NCBI GenBank assembly: GCA_903895695.1
Contig: CAITUY010000084.1
Location: 1-51,136 of the forward strand
Reading direction: 5' to 3'
Length of the DNA: 51,136 bases
Source: an uncultured bacterium
GTDB taxonomy: Bacteria; Verrucomicrobiota; Kiritimatiellia; CAIKKV01; CAITUY01
Within the stretch, counting starts at the first letter, position 1. Each line of letters starts with the position of its first letter. Both the position numbers and the translations under genes were made by a program. The notes under the pieces were generated by a model. It was not told the origin of the DNA. It saw nothing but the letters and a program-made list of their open reading frames with translations, and searched no databases. This document shows positions 25,059 to 32,612 of the stretch, in pieces.

Positions 25059-25960
25059 CTCACGCTCTGCCCTTCATCCGCCTCGTCCAAATCCGGCGCC
25101 TCCAACCTGCATCGGTCATCCGCCCACTTGCACCGTGGGTGGAAGCGGCACCCGGTCGGCAGCCGCGCTGGATGCGGCACCTGCCCCTCGATCCCGGGCA
25201 TCCGGCCTGTCCGCCCGACCCGCGGCACCGACGCCAACAAGCCCTTCGTATAGGGATGCCCCGGATGCGACAGCAACCGCTCGGTCGGCCCGCTCTCGAC
25301 AATCTGCCCCGCGTACATGACGCACACCCGCTCGGCATTCGCGCGGACCAGCCCGAGGTTGTGCGTTATCAGCAGGATGCCCATGTGCAGTCGGCGTCGC
25401 AAGGCGGCCAGCAGATCGAAAATCTGCGCCTGAATGGTCACATCGAGGGCCGTGGTTGGTTCATCCGCCACGAGCACGCGCGGCTGTGAGGCCAGCGCCA
25501 TCGCTATCATGACGCGCTGCTGCATGCCGCCGCTGAACTCATGCGGAAAGGCCCGATACCGGTTCGCGGGGTCCGGCAGGCCGACCATCTGCATGAGCGC
25601 CACCACCTCGGCCTGGACATCCGGCACGCGACGGTGCAGGCGCACCATTTCGCCGATCTGGCTCCCGACCGTCTTAACGGGATTCAGCGACGACGCCGGA
25701 TCCTGGAAGACATAGGCGATCGTGCCGCCGCGCACGGACCGAAGCTCGTGTTCGCTCAACGCCGCCATGTCGTGTCCGTCCAGCTCCACGCGGCCGGAAG
25801 TGCGCAAACCCGGGCCCGCGACCAGGCGCGCCAAGGCCAGGGCCGTCACGCTCTTGCCGCAACCGCTCTCGCCCACCAACGCCAGCGTTTCGTCGGCCCG
25901 CAGGTCAAAGTCGACGCCATCCACGGCCCGCACGACCCCATCGGGTGTGCCAAACTGCAC
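25031..25960 (-). CDS. oligopeptide/dipeptide ABC transporter ATP-binding protein (OppD/DppD-like)
   Basis: An ABC ATPase partner of the gene downstream: Walker A GESGCGKSVT, signature SGGMQQRVMIAMAL, Walker B VLVADEPTTALD, C-terminal HPGHPYTKGLLASVP and Cys-rich GCRFHPRC. The GTG at 25960 is the only ordinary start, but it removes the first beta strand. Codons just upstream read ILAPPLLSVRDLRVQF, the normal N-terminus of the family. An ATT at 25997-25999 preceded by GGGAGG is the likely true start, overlapping the end of xseB by 7 bp. The interval given is the conservative one. Confidence 0.85.
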   Translation of the reverse strand: MQFGTPDGVVRAVDGVDFDLRADETLALVGESGCGKSVTALALARLVAGPGLRTSGRVELDGHDMAALSEHELRSVRGGTIAYVFQDPASSLNPVKTVGSQIGEMVRLHRRVPDVQAEVVALMQMVGLPDPANRYRAFPHEFSGGMQQRVMIAMALASQPRVLVADEPTTALDVTIQAQIFDLLAALRRRLHMGILLITHNLGLVRANAERVCVMYAGQIVESGPTERLLSHPGHPYTKGLLASVPRVGRTGRMPGIEGQVPHPARLPTGCRFHPRCKWADDRCRLEAPDLDEADEGQSVRCHYWKQLT

Positions 25961-25992
25961 GCGGAGATCGCGGACGGAAAGAAGCGGCGGTG

Positions 25993-26331
25993 CTAGAATG
26001 GCAACCCTCCCGGCTCGCCTCCCTCGTCGCCGGCCTCCGACTCATCCTCGGCCGCCTCGGTGTCCTCAGCCGCTTCCGCCTCCCCGAACGGCTTGGCCAC
26101 GACCTTGTCGCCCTCCTTCATCAGAATCTCGATCCGCCGCTCGACTTGGTTCAGCTTCTGCGTGCAGATCTTGACCAGGGCCTGGCCTTCCTCGAAGCGA
26201 GCCATCATGTCCTCCAGGCTCAGCTTGCCGCCTTCCATCTCGCCGACGATCGTCTCGAGCCGGTCCAGCGCCTGCTCGAACGCGGGCGTACCGGCCGCGG
26301 GTTCCTGTGATTCAGTCTTCTTGCGGGTCAT
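25993..26331 (-). CDS. xseB: exodeoxyribonuclease VII small subunit
   Basis: A 112-aa small subunit of exonuclease VII, which with XseA degrades single-stranded DNA in both directions. Diagnostic sequence is FEQALDRLETIVGEMEGGKL, SLEDMMARFEEGQAL, and IEILMKEG. The C-terminal ~35 residues are an acidic tail (EAAEDTEAAEDESEAGDEGG) longer than in typical ~80-aa XseB. It overlaps xseA by 20 bp and is followed by the oppD-like gene. Confidence 0.93.
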   Translation of the reverse strand: MTRKKTESQEPAAGTPAFEQALDRLETIVGEMEGGKLSLEDMMARFEEGQALVKICTQKLNQVERRIEILMKEGDKVVAKPFGEAEAAEDTEAAEDESEAGDEGGEPGGLPF

Positions 26332-27604
26332 GGGTTTGCTTTACCTCCGATGTAAACTCGCCACGCGCCAGCCGCGTGGTCACCGTGTCGCCGATCTTCA
26401 CGTCCCCGGCCGCGCGGACGATCCGTCCATCGGCCCGCCGCGCGATGCTGTAACCGCGATCAAGCACGGCCAGCGGGTTGTACGCCGCCACCTGGCGTTC
26501 CAGACCGCGCAACCGCTCCGCGCGGGTCGTGACCCGCAGGCGAACGGCGTGCTGCAGGCGCAGGCCCAGGTCATCGGCCCGCTGCTGGGTCTCGCGCAAC
26601 CCGCGCTCCAGCAAATGACGCGACTGCTCGGCGAGCCGGTCGATGCGCTGCCGGTAGACGCGCGCGGCATTGCCGGGCTCGCGGAACACGTAACTTCCGG
26701 CCGCGGCCGCGAAGCGGTGGCGCGCCTCCTGCCATGCCTGGCGCAGGGCGCGGGTCATGGCCTTGGCCGAGTGCCCGAGTGTGGCCTCGAATTCCTCTTT
26801 CCGTCCAACCACCAGTTCGGCCGCCGCCGAGGGCGTCGGGGCGCGCAGGTCGGCGACAAAATCGCATATCGTGAAGTCCGTCTCGTGCCCCACGGCCGAG
26901 ATCACCGGGATCGCGGACCGCACCACGGCTCGGGCCACGGCCTCCTCGTTGAAACACCACAGGTCCTCAAGGCTGCCGCCGCCGCGCCCGACGATGATCG
27001 CATCAATGCCGCCGCGCGCGTTGAGCAGGTCAATCCCGGCCGCGATCTCGGCCGCCGCGCCTTCGCCCTGAACACGCGCCGGAGCCAGTACCACGTGCAG
27101 ATTCGGGAAACGCCGCGTGAGAATGTTGAGAATGTCGCGGATGGCCGCGCCGGTCGGGGACGTGACGATCCCGATGTGCCGCGGCAGGAGCGGCAACGGC
27201 CGTTTGCGCGCGGCGTCGAAGAGCCCCTCGGCTTCCAGCTTTCGTTTGAGCGCCTCGAACGCCGCCTGCAGCGAGCCCTTCCCCGCCTCCTCCAGGCGGC
27301 GCACGACAATCTGGTACGAGCCATCGCGTTCGTAGACGGTCAAGTCGCCCCAGGCCCGCACCTTCAGGCCGTCGCGCGGCGTCATCGTCAAGGTGCGCAC
27401 ATCGCTACGCCAGATCACGGCGCGGATCTGGGCGCCCGCGTCCTTGATCGTGAAATAACAGTGCCCGGAGCCTGGCAGACGGACGTTGGAGACTTCGCCT
27501 TCCACGGCCACCGAGCGGAACTGCCCCTCGATCGCCCCGCGAATCAGGCGCGTCAGGTCAGTCACCGAGTATACGCGAGTCCGGTTGTCCGGGTCGGGCC
27601 GCAT
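26312..27604 (-). CDS. xseA: exodeoxyribonuclease VII large subunit
   Basis: A 430-aa catalytic subunit of exonuclease VII for DNA repair. The N-terminal OB-fold (SVAVEGEVSNVRLPGSGHCYFTIKD in spirit) is followed by the conserved catalytic region: IGIVTSPTGAAIRDI, ARVQGEGAA, GRGGGSLEDLWCFNEE, and PVISAVGHETDFTI. A long helical C-terminal segment binds XseB. Length is usual. The ATG shares its A-T-G with the TGA of ymdB (TGATG), so the genes are translationally linked. Confidence 0.95.
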   Translation of the reverse strand: MRPDPDNRTRVYSVTDLTRLIRGAIEGQFRSVAVEGEVSNVRLPGSGHCYFTIKDAGAQIRAVIWRSDVRTLTMTPRDGLKVRAWGDLTVYERDGSYQIVVRRLEEAGKGSLQAAFEALKRKLEAEGLFDAARKRPLPLLPRHIGIVTSPTGAAIRDILNILTRRFPNLHVVLAPARVQGEGAAAEIAAGIDLLNARGGIDAIIVGRGGGSLEDLWCFNEEAVARAVVRSAIPVISAVGHETDFTICDFVADLRAPTPSAAAELVVGRKEEFEATLGHSAKAMTRALRQAWQEARHRFAAAAGSYVFREPGNAARVYRQRIDRLAEQSRHLLERGLRETQQRADDLGLRLQHAVRLRVTTRAERLRGLERQVAAYNPLAVLDRGYSIARRADGRIVRAAGDVKIGDTVTTRLARGEFTSEVKQTHDPQED

Positions 27605-28389
27605 CAGGTGGACTCCAGGCGCTCCCGAATGCGCGAGATCCGGCGCGCGCGCCCCGTCTGCTCGTCAATGTCGATCCAGGCCCCCTCGAGCATCACGTCC
27701 TTGTCGGCAATCTCGAACTTGCACGACATGCCCGTCAAGAACTTGGAGAGCACGGAGGGCAGGTCGCGCCCTAGCACGGAGTCCTTGGGGCCGGTCATTC
27801 CCAAATCGGTGATGTAGGCCGTCTTCTTCGGCAACAGCGCTTCGTCGGACGTCTGCACGTGCGTGTGCGTGCCGACGACTGCGCTGACCCGACCGTCGAG
27901 ATAACGGCCGAGCGCGATCTTCTCGGACGTGGCCTCGGCGTGCATGTCCACCAGGATCACCTTGCCCAGCGCGGGTTCCTTGCCCAGGATCGCATCGGCG
28001 GCCCTGAACGGACAATCGAAGGGCGGCATGAAGACGCGCCCCACCAGGTTCAGGACGGTCACGCGGCCCTTGGGAGTCTCGACGGTCACGAACCCGCGGC
28101 CCGGGCACCCGGGCGCGAAATTGGCCGGCCGGATCAGGCGCCGTTCCGTGCCGATGTAGGACACGATATCCTTCTGGTCCCACGTGTGGTCACCCAGCGT
28201 GATCACGTCGGCCCCGGCCGCAAACAGTTCGTCGGCCAGCACCCGCGACAACCCCTTGCCGCCGGCGGCGTTCTCGGCGTTGGCGATCACGACGTCGACC
28301 TCCCCGCGCCGCTTCAGCCCACCGACGTACCGCGCAAAGATCGTGCGCCCGGGCCCGCCCACAATATCACCCACCATCAGAACATTCAT
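27604..28389 (-). CDS. ymdB: YmdB-family metallophosphoesterase (TIGR00282)
   Basis: A 261-aa calcineurin-like phosphoesterase. Bacillus YmdB hydrolyses 2',3'-cyclic nucleotides and works alongside RNase Y. Metal-site segments are MNVLMVGDIVGGPGR (Asp8), NAENAAGG (Glu-Asn), VDMHAEATSEK and VVGTHTHVQT. The usual GNHTWD block appears as GDHTWD, replacing the metal-binding Asn by Asp. It lies 36 bp after rny and overlaps xseA by 1 bp. The rny-ymdB order is common, which supports a joint role in RNA turnover. Confidence 0.92.
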   Translation of the reverse strand: MNVLMVGDIVGGPGRTIFARYVGGLKRRGEVDVVIANAENAAGGKGLSRVLADELFAAGADVITLGDHTWDQKDIVSYIGTERRLIRPANFAPGCPGRGFVTVETPKGRVTVLNLVGRVFMPPFDCPFRAADAILGKEPALGKVILVDMHAEATSEKIALGRYLDGRVSAVVGTHTHVQTSDEALLPKKTAYITDLGMTGPKDSVLGRDLPSVLSKFLTGMSCKFEIADKDVMLEGAWIDIDEQTGRARRISRIRERLEST

Positions 28390-28425
28390 GCAGCCCCATT
28401 TCTCATTGCGACAACACGCCCCACC

Positions 28426-29976
28426 CTACTTCGCGTAATCCACGCTGCGCGTCTCGCGCACGACGGTCACCCGGATCTGGCCCGGATACTGAAGATCGGT
28501 CTCGATCTTCCGGCAGATGCTGCGGGCCAGCGCCGCGGCGGCATTGTCGTTGACCTTGTCGGGCATGACCACCACGCGCACCTCGCGCCCGGCCTGGATG
28601 GCGAAACTGCGTTCCACGCCCGGAAACCCGTTGGCAATGCCTTCCAGGCGCTCCAGGCGCTTGACATAGATCTCGGTGGTTTCCGATCGCGCGCCCGGCC
28701 GGGAAGCCGAGATCGCATCGCCGGCCGCGGCCAGGATGGCGTACAGGCTTTCGCCGGGCACTTCCTCGTGGTGGGCGGCCACGGCGTTGATCACCACGGG
28801 GCTCTCACCGAGGCGCCGCAACAGGTCCGCGCCGATCCGCGCGTGACTGCCCTCAATGTCGTGATCGAGCGCCTTGCCGATATCGTGCAGGAGCCCGATG
28901 CGCTTGGCGAGGGCCACGTCCAGTTCCAGTTCAGCGGCCATCACGCCCATCAACTGGGCCACTTCGATACTGTGCATGAGCACGTTCTGCGAGTAGCTGC
29001 TGCGGAACCGGAGCCGGCCGAGCGTCCGGAGCAGTTCGGGTTCCATTGTCTGCAGGCCCACCTCAAAGATCGCTTCCTCGCCCGCGAGGCGGATACGCTC
29101 GTCCATTTCCTCGCGCGTCTTGGCCACAATTTCCTCAATTCGCGCCGGATGAATGCGGCCGTCGAGGATGAGGCGCTCAAGCGACAGGCGCGCCACTTCA
29201 CGCCGGACGGGATCGAAGGCCGAGATGACCACCGCCTCGGGGGTGTCGTCGATCAACAGGTTCACGCCCGTGGCCGCCTCGATGGCGCGGATGTTGCGCC
29301 CTTCGCGGCCGATGATGCGGCCCTTCATGTCGTCGCTCGGCAATGCCACGGTGCTGGTCATCAGCTCGGACGCATGGCTCGCGGCGTAGCGTTGGATCGA
29401 GAGGCAGACGATCCGCTGCGCCTCGCGTTCAGCCGTGTCCTTGGCCTCCTCCTGCAGCCGGCGGATCAGGCCGCCCATCTCGGCGTGCACCTCGGCCTCG
29501 ACACGAGCCAGCAGGGCCTTGCGGGCCTCGTCTTGCGTCATGCCGGCCACGCGCTGCAAACGCTCCTTCTCCTCCTGGATCAATCGGGTCGCCTGCTCGC
29601 GGTCCTTCGCGAGTTCCTGGGTCTGCTTGTCAATTTCGCTTTCACGCTGCTCCAAGGCGTGATCCTTCTTGTCGATCAGGGCAACCTTGCGGTCAAGGTT
29701 GGCCTCGCGCTGCGCGATGCGGTTATCCAGGGCGTTGAGTTCTTCGCGCCGAGCCTTGGTGGAGGCATCGAATTCCTCCCGGGCCTTGAGCACCTCGCTC
29801 TTGGCGTGGAGTTGGCCTTCCTTGCGCAGGTTCTCCGCCTCCTTGCCGGCCTCCTTGAGCAACTGCTGCGCGTCCTGTTCGGCGCGACTCAGCCTGGCCA
29901 CGCTCAACCATGCGCGGAGGCCGTATCCGGCGCCCACGGCCAAAACGGCGACTAGCGCCGTGATCAAAGGCCACAT
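28426..29976 (-). CDS. rny: ribonuclease Y
   Basis: A 516-aa membrane-anchored endoribonuclease that initiates mRNA decay. A single N-terminal membrane helix (PLITALVAVLAVGAGYGL) is followed by a long coiled coil to about residue 195. A KH domain comes next (MKGRIIGREGRNIRAIE), then an HD domain with HSIEVAQL, LLHDIGKALDHD and AHHEE. Length and order match the family. The start overlaps the end of the upstream 5-FCL gene by 13 bp. Its presence instead of RNase E as the likely decay nuclease is consistent with a non-proteobacterial lineage. Confidence 0.96.
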   Translation of the reverse strand: MWPLITALVAVLAVGAGYGLRAWLSVARLSRAEQDAQQLLKEAGKEAENLRKEGQLHAKSEVLKAREEFDASTKARREELNALDNRIAQREANLDRKVALIDKKDHALEQRESEIDKQTQELAKDREQATRLIQEEKERLQRVAGMTQDEARKALLARVEAEVHAEMGGLIRRLQEEAKDTAEREAQRIVCLSIQRYAASHASELMTSTVALPSDDMKGRIIGREGRNIRAIEAATGVNLLIDDTPEAVVISAFDPVRREVARLSLERLILDGRIHPARIEEIVAKTREEMDERIRLAGEEAIFEVGLQTMEPELLRTLGRLRFRSSYSQNVLMHSIEVAQLMGVMAAELELDVALAKRIGLLHDIGKALDHDIEGSHARIGADLLRRLGESPVVINAVAAHHEEVPGESLYAILAAAGDAISASRPGARSETTEIYVKRLERLEGIANGFPGVERSFAIQAGREVRVVVMPDKVNDNAAAALARSICRKIETDLQYPGQIRVTVVRETRSVDYAK

Positions 29977-30599
29977 TGTGTCACCTCGTTTGCCCCTGTC
30001 GTTGAAACGGCGGCCGGCCGGTACACCCGGGCCTCGACGACCACCGCATCCATGCGTACGTCGCGGGGGCCGCAGGGAACGGCCTCCACGAGTTGAAATC
30101 CGAATGCCACTCCGATTCGACAGCGGGCACGCGCCCCAAGGCGCGCCAGCAGCCCGTCGTAATATCCCTTGCCATGTCCGAGGCGCCCGCCGTGCGCGTC
30201 AAAGGCGACGCCGGGAACCAGAACCACATCGATCGCCGTGTCCGCCGCCACCCACTCCGGGCACGCCGGCTCGCGGATGCCCCAAGCCGCGGCGCGCAGG
30301 CCCTCGTCCGCCGGCAACCAGGCCGGATCATACTCCCGGGGCGTTCCGTGCGCCGCCGGCACGCACACGCGGATTCCCGCTGCCTCTGCGGCGCGCAGCA
30401 CCGCATCGACGCGGACTTCCCCGGGAACCGCCAGGTAACCCATCAGCACATGGGCCGCCCGCACTTCGGGCAGATCAAGCAGGCGCTCGTCGATTTGCGC
30501 ACCGGCTTCCTCGGTCCAGGCCGCATCCAATGCCGCCCGTCGCGTGCGCAGCCTCTCGCGCAAGGCGTCCTTGGCCATCTTGAGCGCCGGCTCACTCAC
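29964..30599 (-). CDS. 5-formyltetrahydrofolate cyclo-ligase
   Basis: A 211-aa enzyme converting 5-formyl-THF to 5,10-methenyl-THF with ATP. It has the diagnostic GHGKGYYDGLLAR motif near the C-terminus, preceded by VVLVPGVAFDAHGGRLG, plus an N-terminal helix KDALRERLRTRRAAL. The GTG at 30599 is preferred over the ATG at 30578 because GGAGG lies 6 bp upstream of it, though the protein would fold with either. It overlaps the end of rarA by 8 bp. In Escherichia coli this gene (ygfA) follows the 6S RNA gene. Here 6S lies one gene further upstream, before rarA. Confidence 0.9.
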   Translation of the reverse strand: MSEPALKMAKDALRERLRTRRAALDAAWTEEAGAQIDERLLDLPEVRAAHVLMGYLAVPGEVRVDAVLRAAEAAGIRVCVPAAHGTPREYDPAWLPADEGLRAAAWGIREPACPEWVAADTAIDVVLVPGVAFDAHGGRLGHGKGYYDGLLARLGARARCRIGVAFGFQLVEAVPCGPRDVRMDAVVVEARVYRPAAVSTTGANEVTQCGL

Positions 30600-31932
30600 G
30601 ATCCGCCTCCGCTGCTGCCGCCTTCCGGCGCTCGTCCCAAGCGGCCATGCGCTTGCCGATCGTTTCCTCGTACCCTTCCCGGGTCGGCTCGTAGTATACG
30701 GCCGACGTGGGAATGTATTCCTGGACCACAAAGTGCCCGTCGCCCTCGTGCGCGTATTGGTAGCCGGTGTGTCCCAGCCGCTTGGCCCCGGCGTAGTGGG
30801 CGTCGCGCAGGTGCTTCGGCACCGGCAGCACGCGCCCCGACTGCACGTCGGCCATGGCCTTGTCGATGGCCACGATCGCCGCGTTGCTCTTGGGGGCCGT
30901 GGCCAGGTAAGTGGTGGCCTGCGACAGGGCGATCCGCGCCTCGGGCATGCCGACAAACTCCACGGCGTGCAGGGCGGCCACGGCTACCGTGAGGCCGCGG
31001 GGATCGGCATTGCCGATATCCTCGGACGCCAGGATCACCAGGCGGCGCGCCACGAACCGCGGATCCTCGCCGGCGTACAGCATCTTGCCCAGCCAGTAGA
31101 CGGCGGCATGCGGATCCGAGCCCCGCACGCTCTTGATGAACGCGGAAATCGTGTCGTAGTGGCCGTCCTCGTCGTGATCGTAAACGACGGCCTTCTTCTG
31201 GATCGATTCCTCGACCACGGCCCGGGTCAGGTGCACGCGGCCGTCGGGTCCGGGCGCAGTGGTGAGCACCGCGATCTCGAGCGCATTGAGGGCCCGTCGG
31301 GCGTCGCCCTCGCAGACCTTGGCCAGATGGACGAGCGCATCGTCATCTGTGTTCGTCGGGCAGTGCGCGAGGCCGCGCGAATCCGTCAGCGCGCGCCGCA
31401 GCAGGGCGCCGATGGCCGCTTCCGACACCGGCTGCAGTTCGAACACCTGGGACCGGGACGTGAGCGGACTGTTGATGAAGAAGAAGGGATTGTGCGTGGT
31501 AGCGCCGATCAGGGTGATCGTGCCGTCCTCCACGTGCGGCAGCAGGATGTCCTGCTGCGATTTATTAAAGTGATGGATCTCGTCGATGAATAGGATCGTT
31601 TCCTCGCCCTCCGAGGCCCGGCGCTGGTGGGCGGCGGACAGGAGGGCACGCAGGGAGGATACGTTGGCGAGCACGCCGCTCGTGCGCTCGAAACGCCGAC
31701 GCGTGGCGGCGGCGATGGCCTCGGCGGTCGAGGTCTTGCCGCAGCCCGGCGGACCGTAGAGGATGATGCTGCCAAGCCGGTCGGCTTCGATGGCGCGCCG
31801 GAGCAGCTTGCCGGGCCCGAGGATGTGGTCCTGGCCGAGTATCTCGTCCAGCGTCTGCGGTCGCATACGCGCCGCCAGCGGCTGAGGCCGTTTGGCGGCG
31901 CCGTCCAGATTATCCTTTGCAAAGAGGTCCAT
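30592..31932 (-). CDS. rarA: replication-associated recombination protein A (AAA+ ATPase)
   Basis: A 446-aa AAA+ ATPase (RarA/MgsA, Mgs1/WRNIP1 homologue) acting at stalled forks. N-terminal MDLFAKDN and RPQTLDEILGQDHILG are typical. Walker A is GPPGCGKTST, Walker B LFIDEIHHFN, sensor 1 IGATTHNPFF, and the C-terminal tetramerisation domain contains GSDPHAAVYWLGKML and KHLRDAHYAG. The ATG at 31932 lies 11 bp after the 3' U tract of the putative 6S RNA, so readthrough of that terminator, or a separate start, must express the gene. It is the first gene of the long leftward operon. Confidence 0.95.
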   Translation of the reverse strand: MDLFAKDNLDGAAKRPQPLAARMRPQTLDEILGQDHILGPGKLLRRAIEADRLGSIILYGPPGCGKTSTAEAIAAATRRRFERTSGVLANVSSLRALLSAAHQRRASEGEETILFIDEIHHFNKSQQDILLPHVEDGTITLIGATTHNPFFFINSPLTSRSQVFELQPVSEAAIGALLRRALTDSRGLAHCPTNTDDDALVHLAKVCEGDARRALNALEIAVLTTAPGPDGRVHLTRAVVEESIQKKAVVYDHDEDGHYDTISAFIKSVRGSDPHAAVYWLGKMLYAGEDPRFVARRLVILASEDIGNADPRGLTVAVAALHAVEFVGMPEARIALSQATTYLATAPKSNAAIVAIDKAMADVQSGRVLPVPKHLRDAHYAGAKRLGHTGYQYAHEGDGHFVVQEYIPTSAVYYEPTREGYEETIGKRMAAWDERRKAAAAEADRE

Positions 31933-31942
31933 GCCCGGTCCC

Positions 31943-32137
31943 AAAAAGAAAAATGCCCCACCATAAGTCGCAGGGGCACAGATCTCTTACCTCAGTAGAT
32001 GAGGTGGGATCTCTATCGGCCGGATTCCAAGTCCCGCACGCGGCGGGCATTTAGGCCACGGTCTATTCGAGATCCCTGAGTTCAATAACTATCGGGCTAG
32101 AGATGTCGGCCCATTCACGAACCAGGCAGGGCATAAA
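31943..32137 (-). ncRNA. ssrS: putative 6S RNA (ssrS)
   Basis: Read on the minus strand, this forms one long rod. The closing stem is AUGCCCUGCC (32134-32125) with GGUGGGGCAU (31962-31953), 10 pairs. The next helix is GGGC plus UCUCU with AGAGA plus GCCC. Then CUCAG pairs with CUGAG, GGGAUCUC (32076-32069) with GAGAUCCC (32013-32006), and the tip is CCCGC (47-43) with GCGGG (37-33) in 320xx. A small hairpin ACCUCA/UGAGGU can form on the 3' side of the central bubble. A U-rich run follows. Total about 190 nt, directly upstream of rarA: size, rod shape and locus fit 6S RNA, which binds RNA polymerase-sigma70 as an open-promoter mimic. Identification is by structure, not by family search. Confidence 0.7.
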
Positions 32138-32140
32138 AGT

Positions 32141-32169
32141 AAGCCAAAGGCTCACGACCCCATTGTCAA
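32141..32169 (-). promoter_or_regulatory. putative promoter of the 6S RNA
   Basis: On the minus strand a consensus TTGACA -35 (32169-32164) lies 17 bp from a weak -10 TGGCTT (32146-32141). The expected start falls at about 32134, exactly where the closing stem of the putative 6S RNA begins. Confidence 0.5.
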
Positions 32170-32612
32170 AGAACGCTGTCGCGACTCCGGCGGACACCGA
32201 CGCCACATTTCCCCGTCTTGTCTGCAGCGTCCGCTCCCCCGCGCGCGGGGCCCGGGCTGCACCGGAATCGTGACCTTTGCCGGGATTCCCCGGCCGCCTG
32301 CCAGAACCAACGTACCTGCCACCATGACGCCCACCAGCATCACCAGCAACAAGATCAAGTGTCCAAAGACTGCCTGAACAGCATCCATAATCGCACCAGT
32401 TCGAAAAAGCCACCCACCATCCGTCCGATCGATCCATCAACCCCTCAACAGCCAGTTCCCGTCTCATCCACGCTTGGCGTCATGATTCAGATTCCAGCCT
32501 CAAGACTACTGTACGCCCGCCCCAGAGAGCCGTCAAGCGGCCGCGGCACAATGTGATGTTTTTCGGTCGCAGGGACTCGACGGCTGCTGTTCGCCGTTCA
32601 AGTGTCTCGCCC
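32170..32612. other. intergenic stretch without a convincing gene
   Basis: Between the 6S RNA promoter and the end of the U32 gene. A minus-strand reading frame at 32388-32152 (78 aa) starts MDAVQAVFGHLILLLVMLVG and would encode one membrane helix, but it has no ribosome-binding site and its second half is low in protein character. I do not call it a gene. No terminator or repeat is evident in the rest. Confidence 0.4.

Noticed and set aside
26060..29955. Very long plus-strand frames opposite xseA, ymdB and rny
   Set aside because: All are antisense shadows of well-recognised genes in GC-rich DNA.
31989..32005. ACCTCA/TGAGGT hairpin as an isolated operator of rarA
   Set aside because: It is better explained as the small 3'-side hairpin of the central bubble in the larger rod-shaped RNA.
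32063..32467. Minus-strand open frame of 134 aa upstream of rarA
   Set aside because: Its 3' third coincides with the 5' half of the putative 6S RNA. The protein-like tail in that frame is explained by an RNA gene; no start signal and no homology-like motif.
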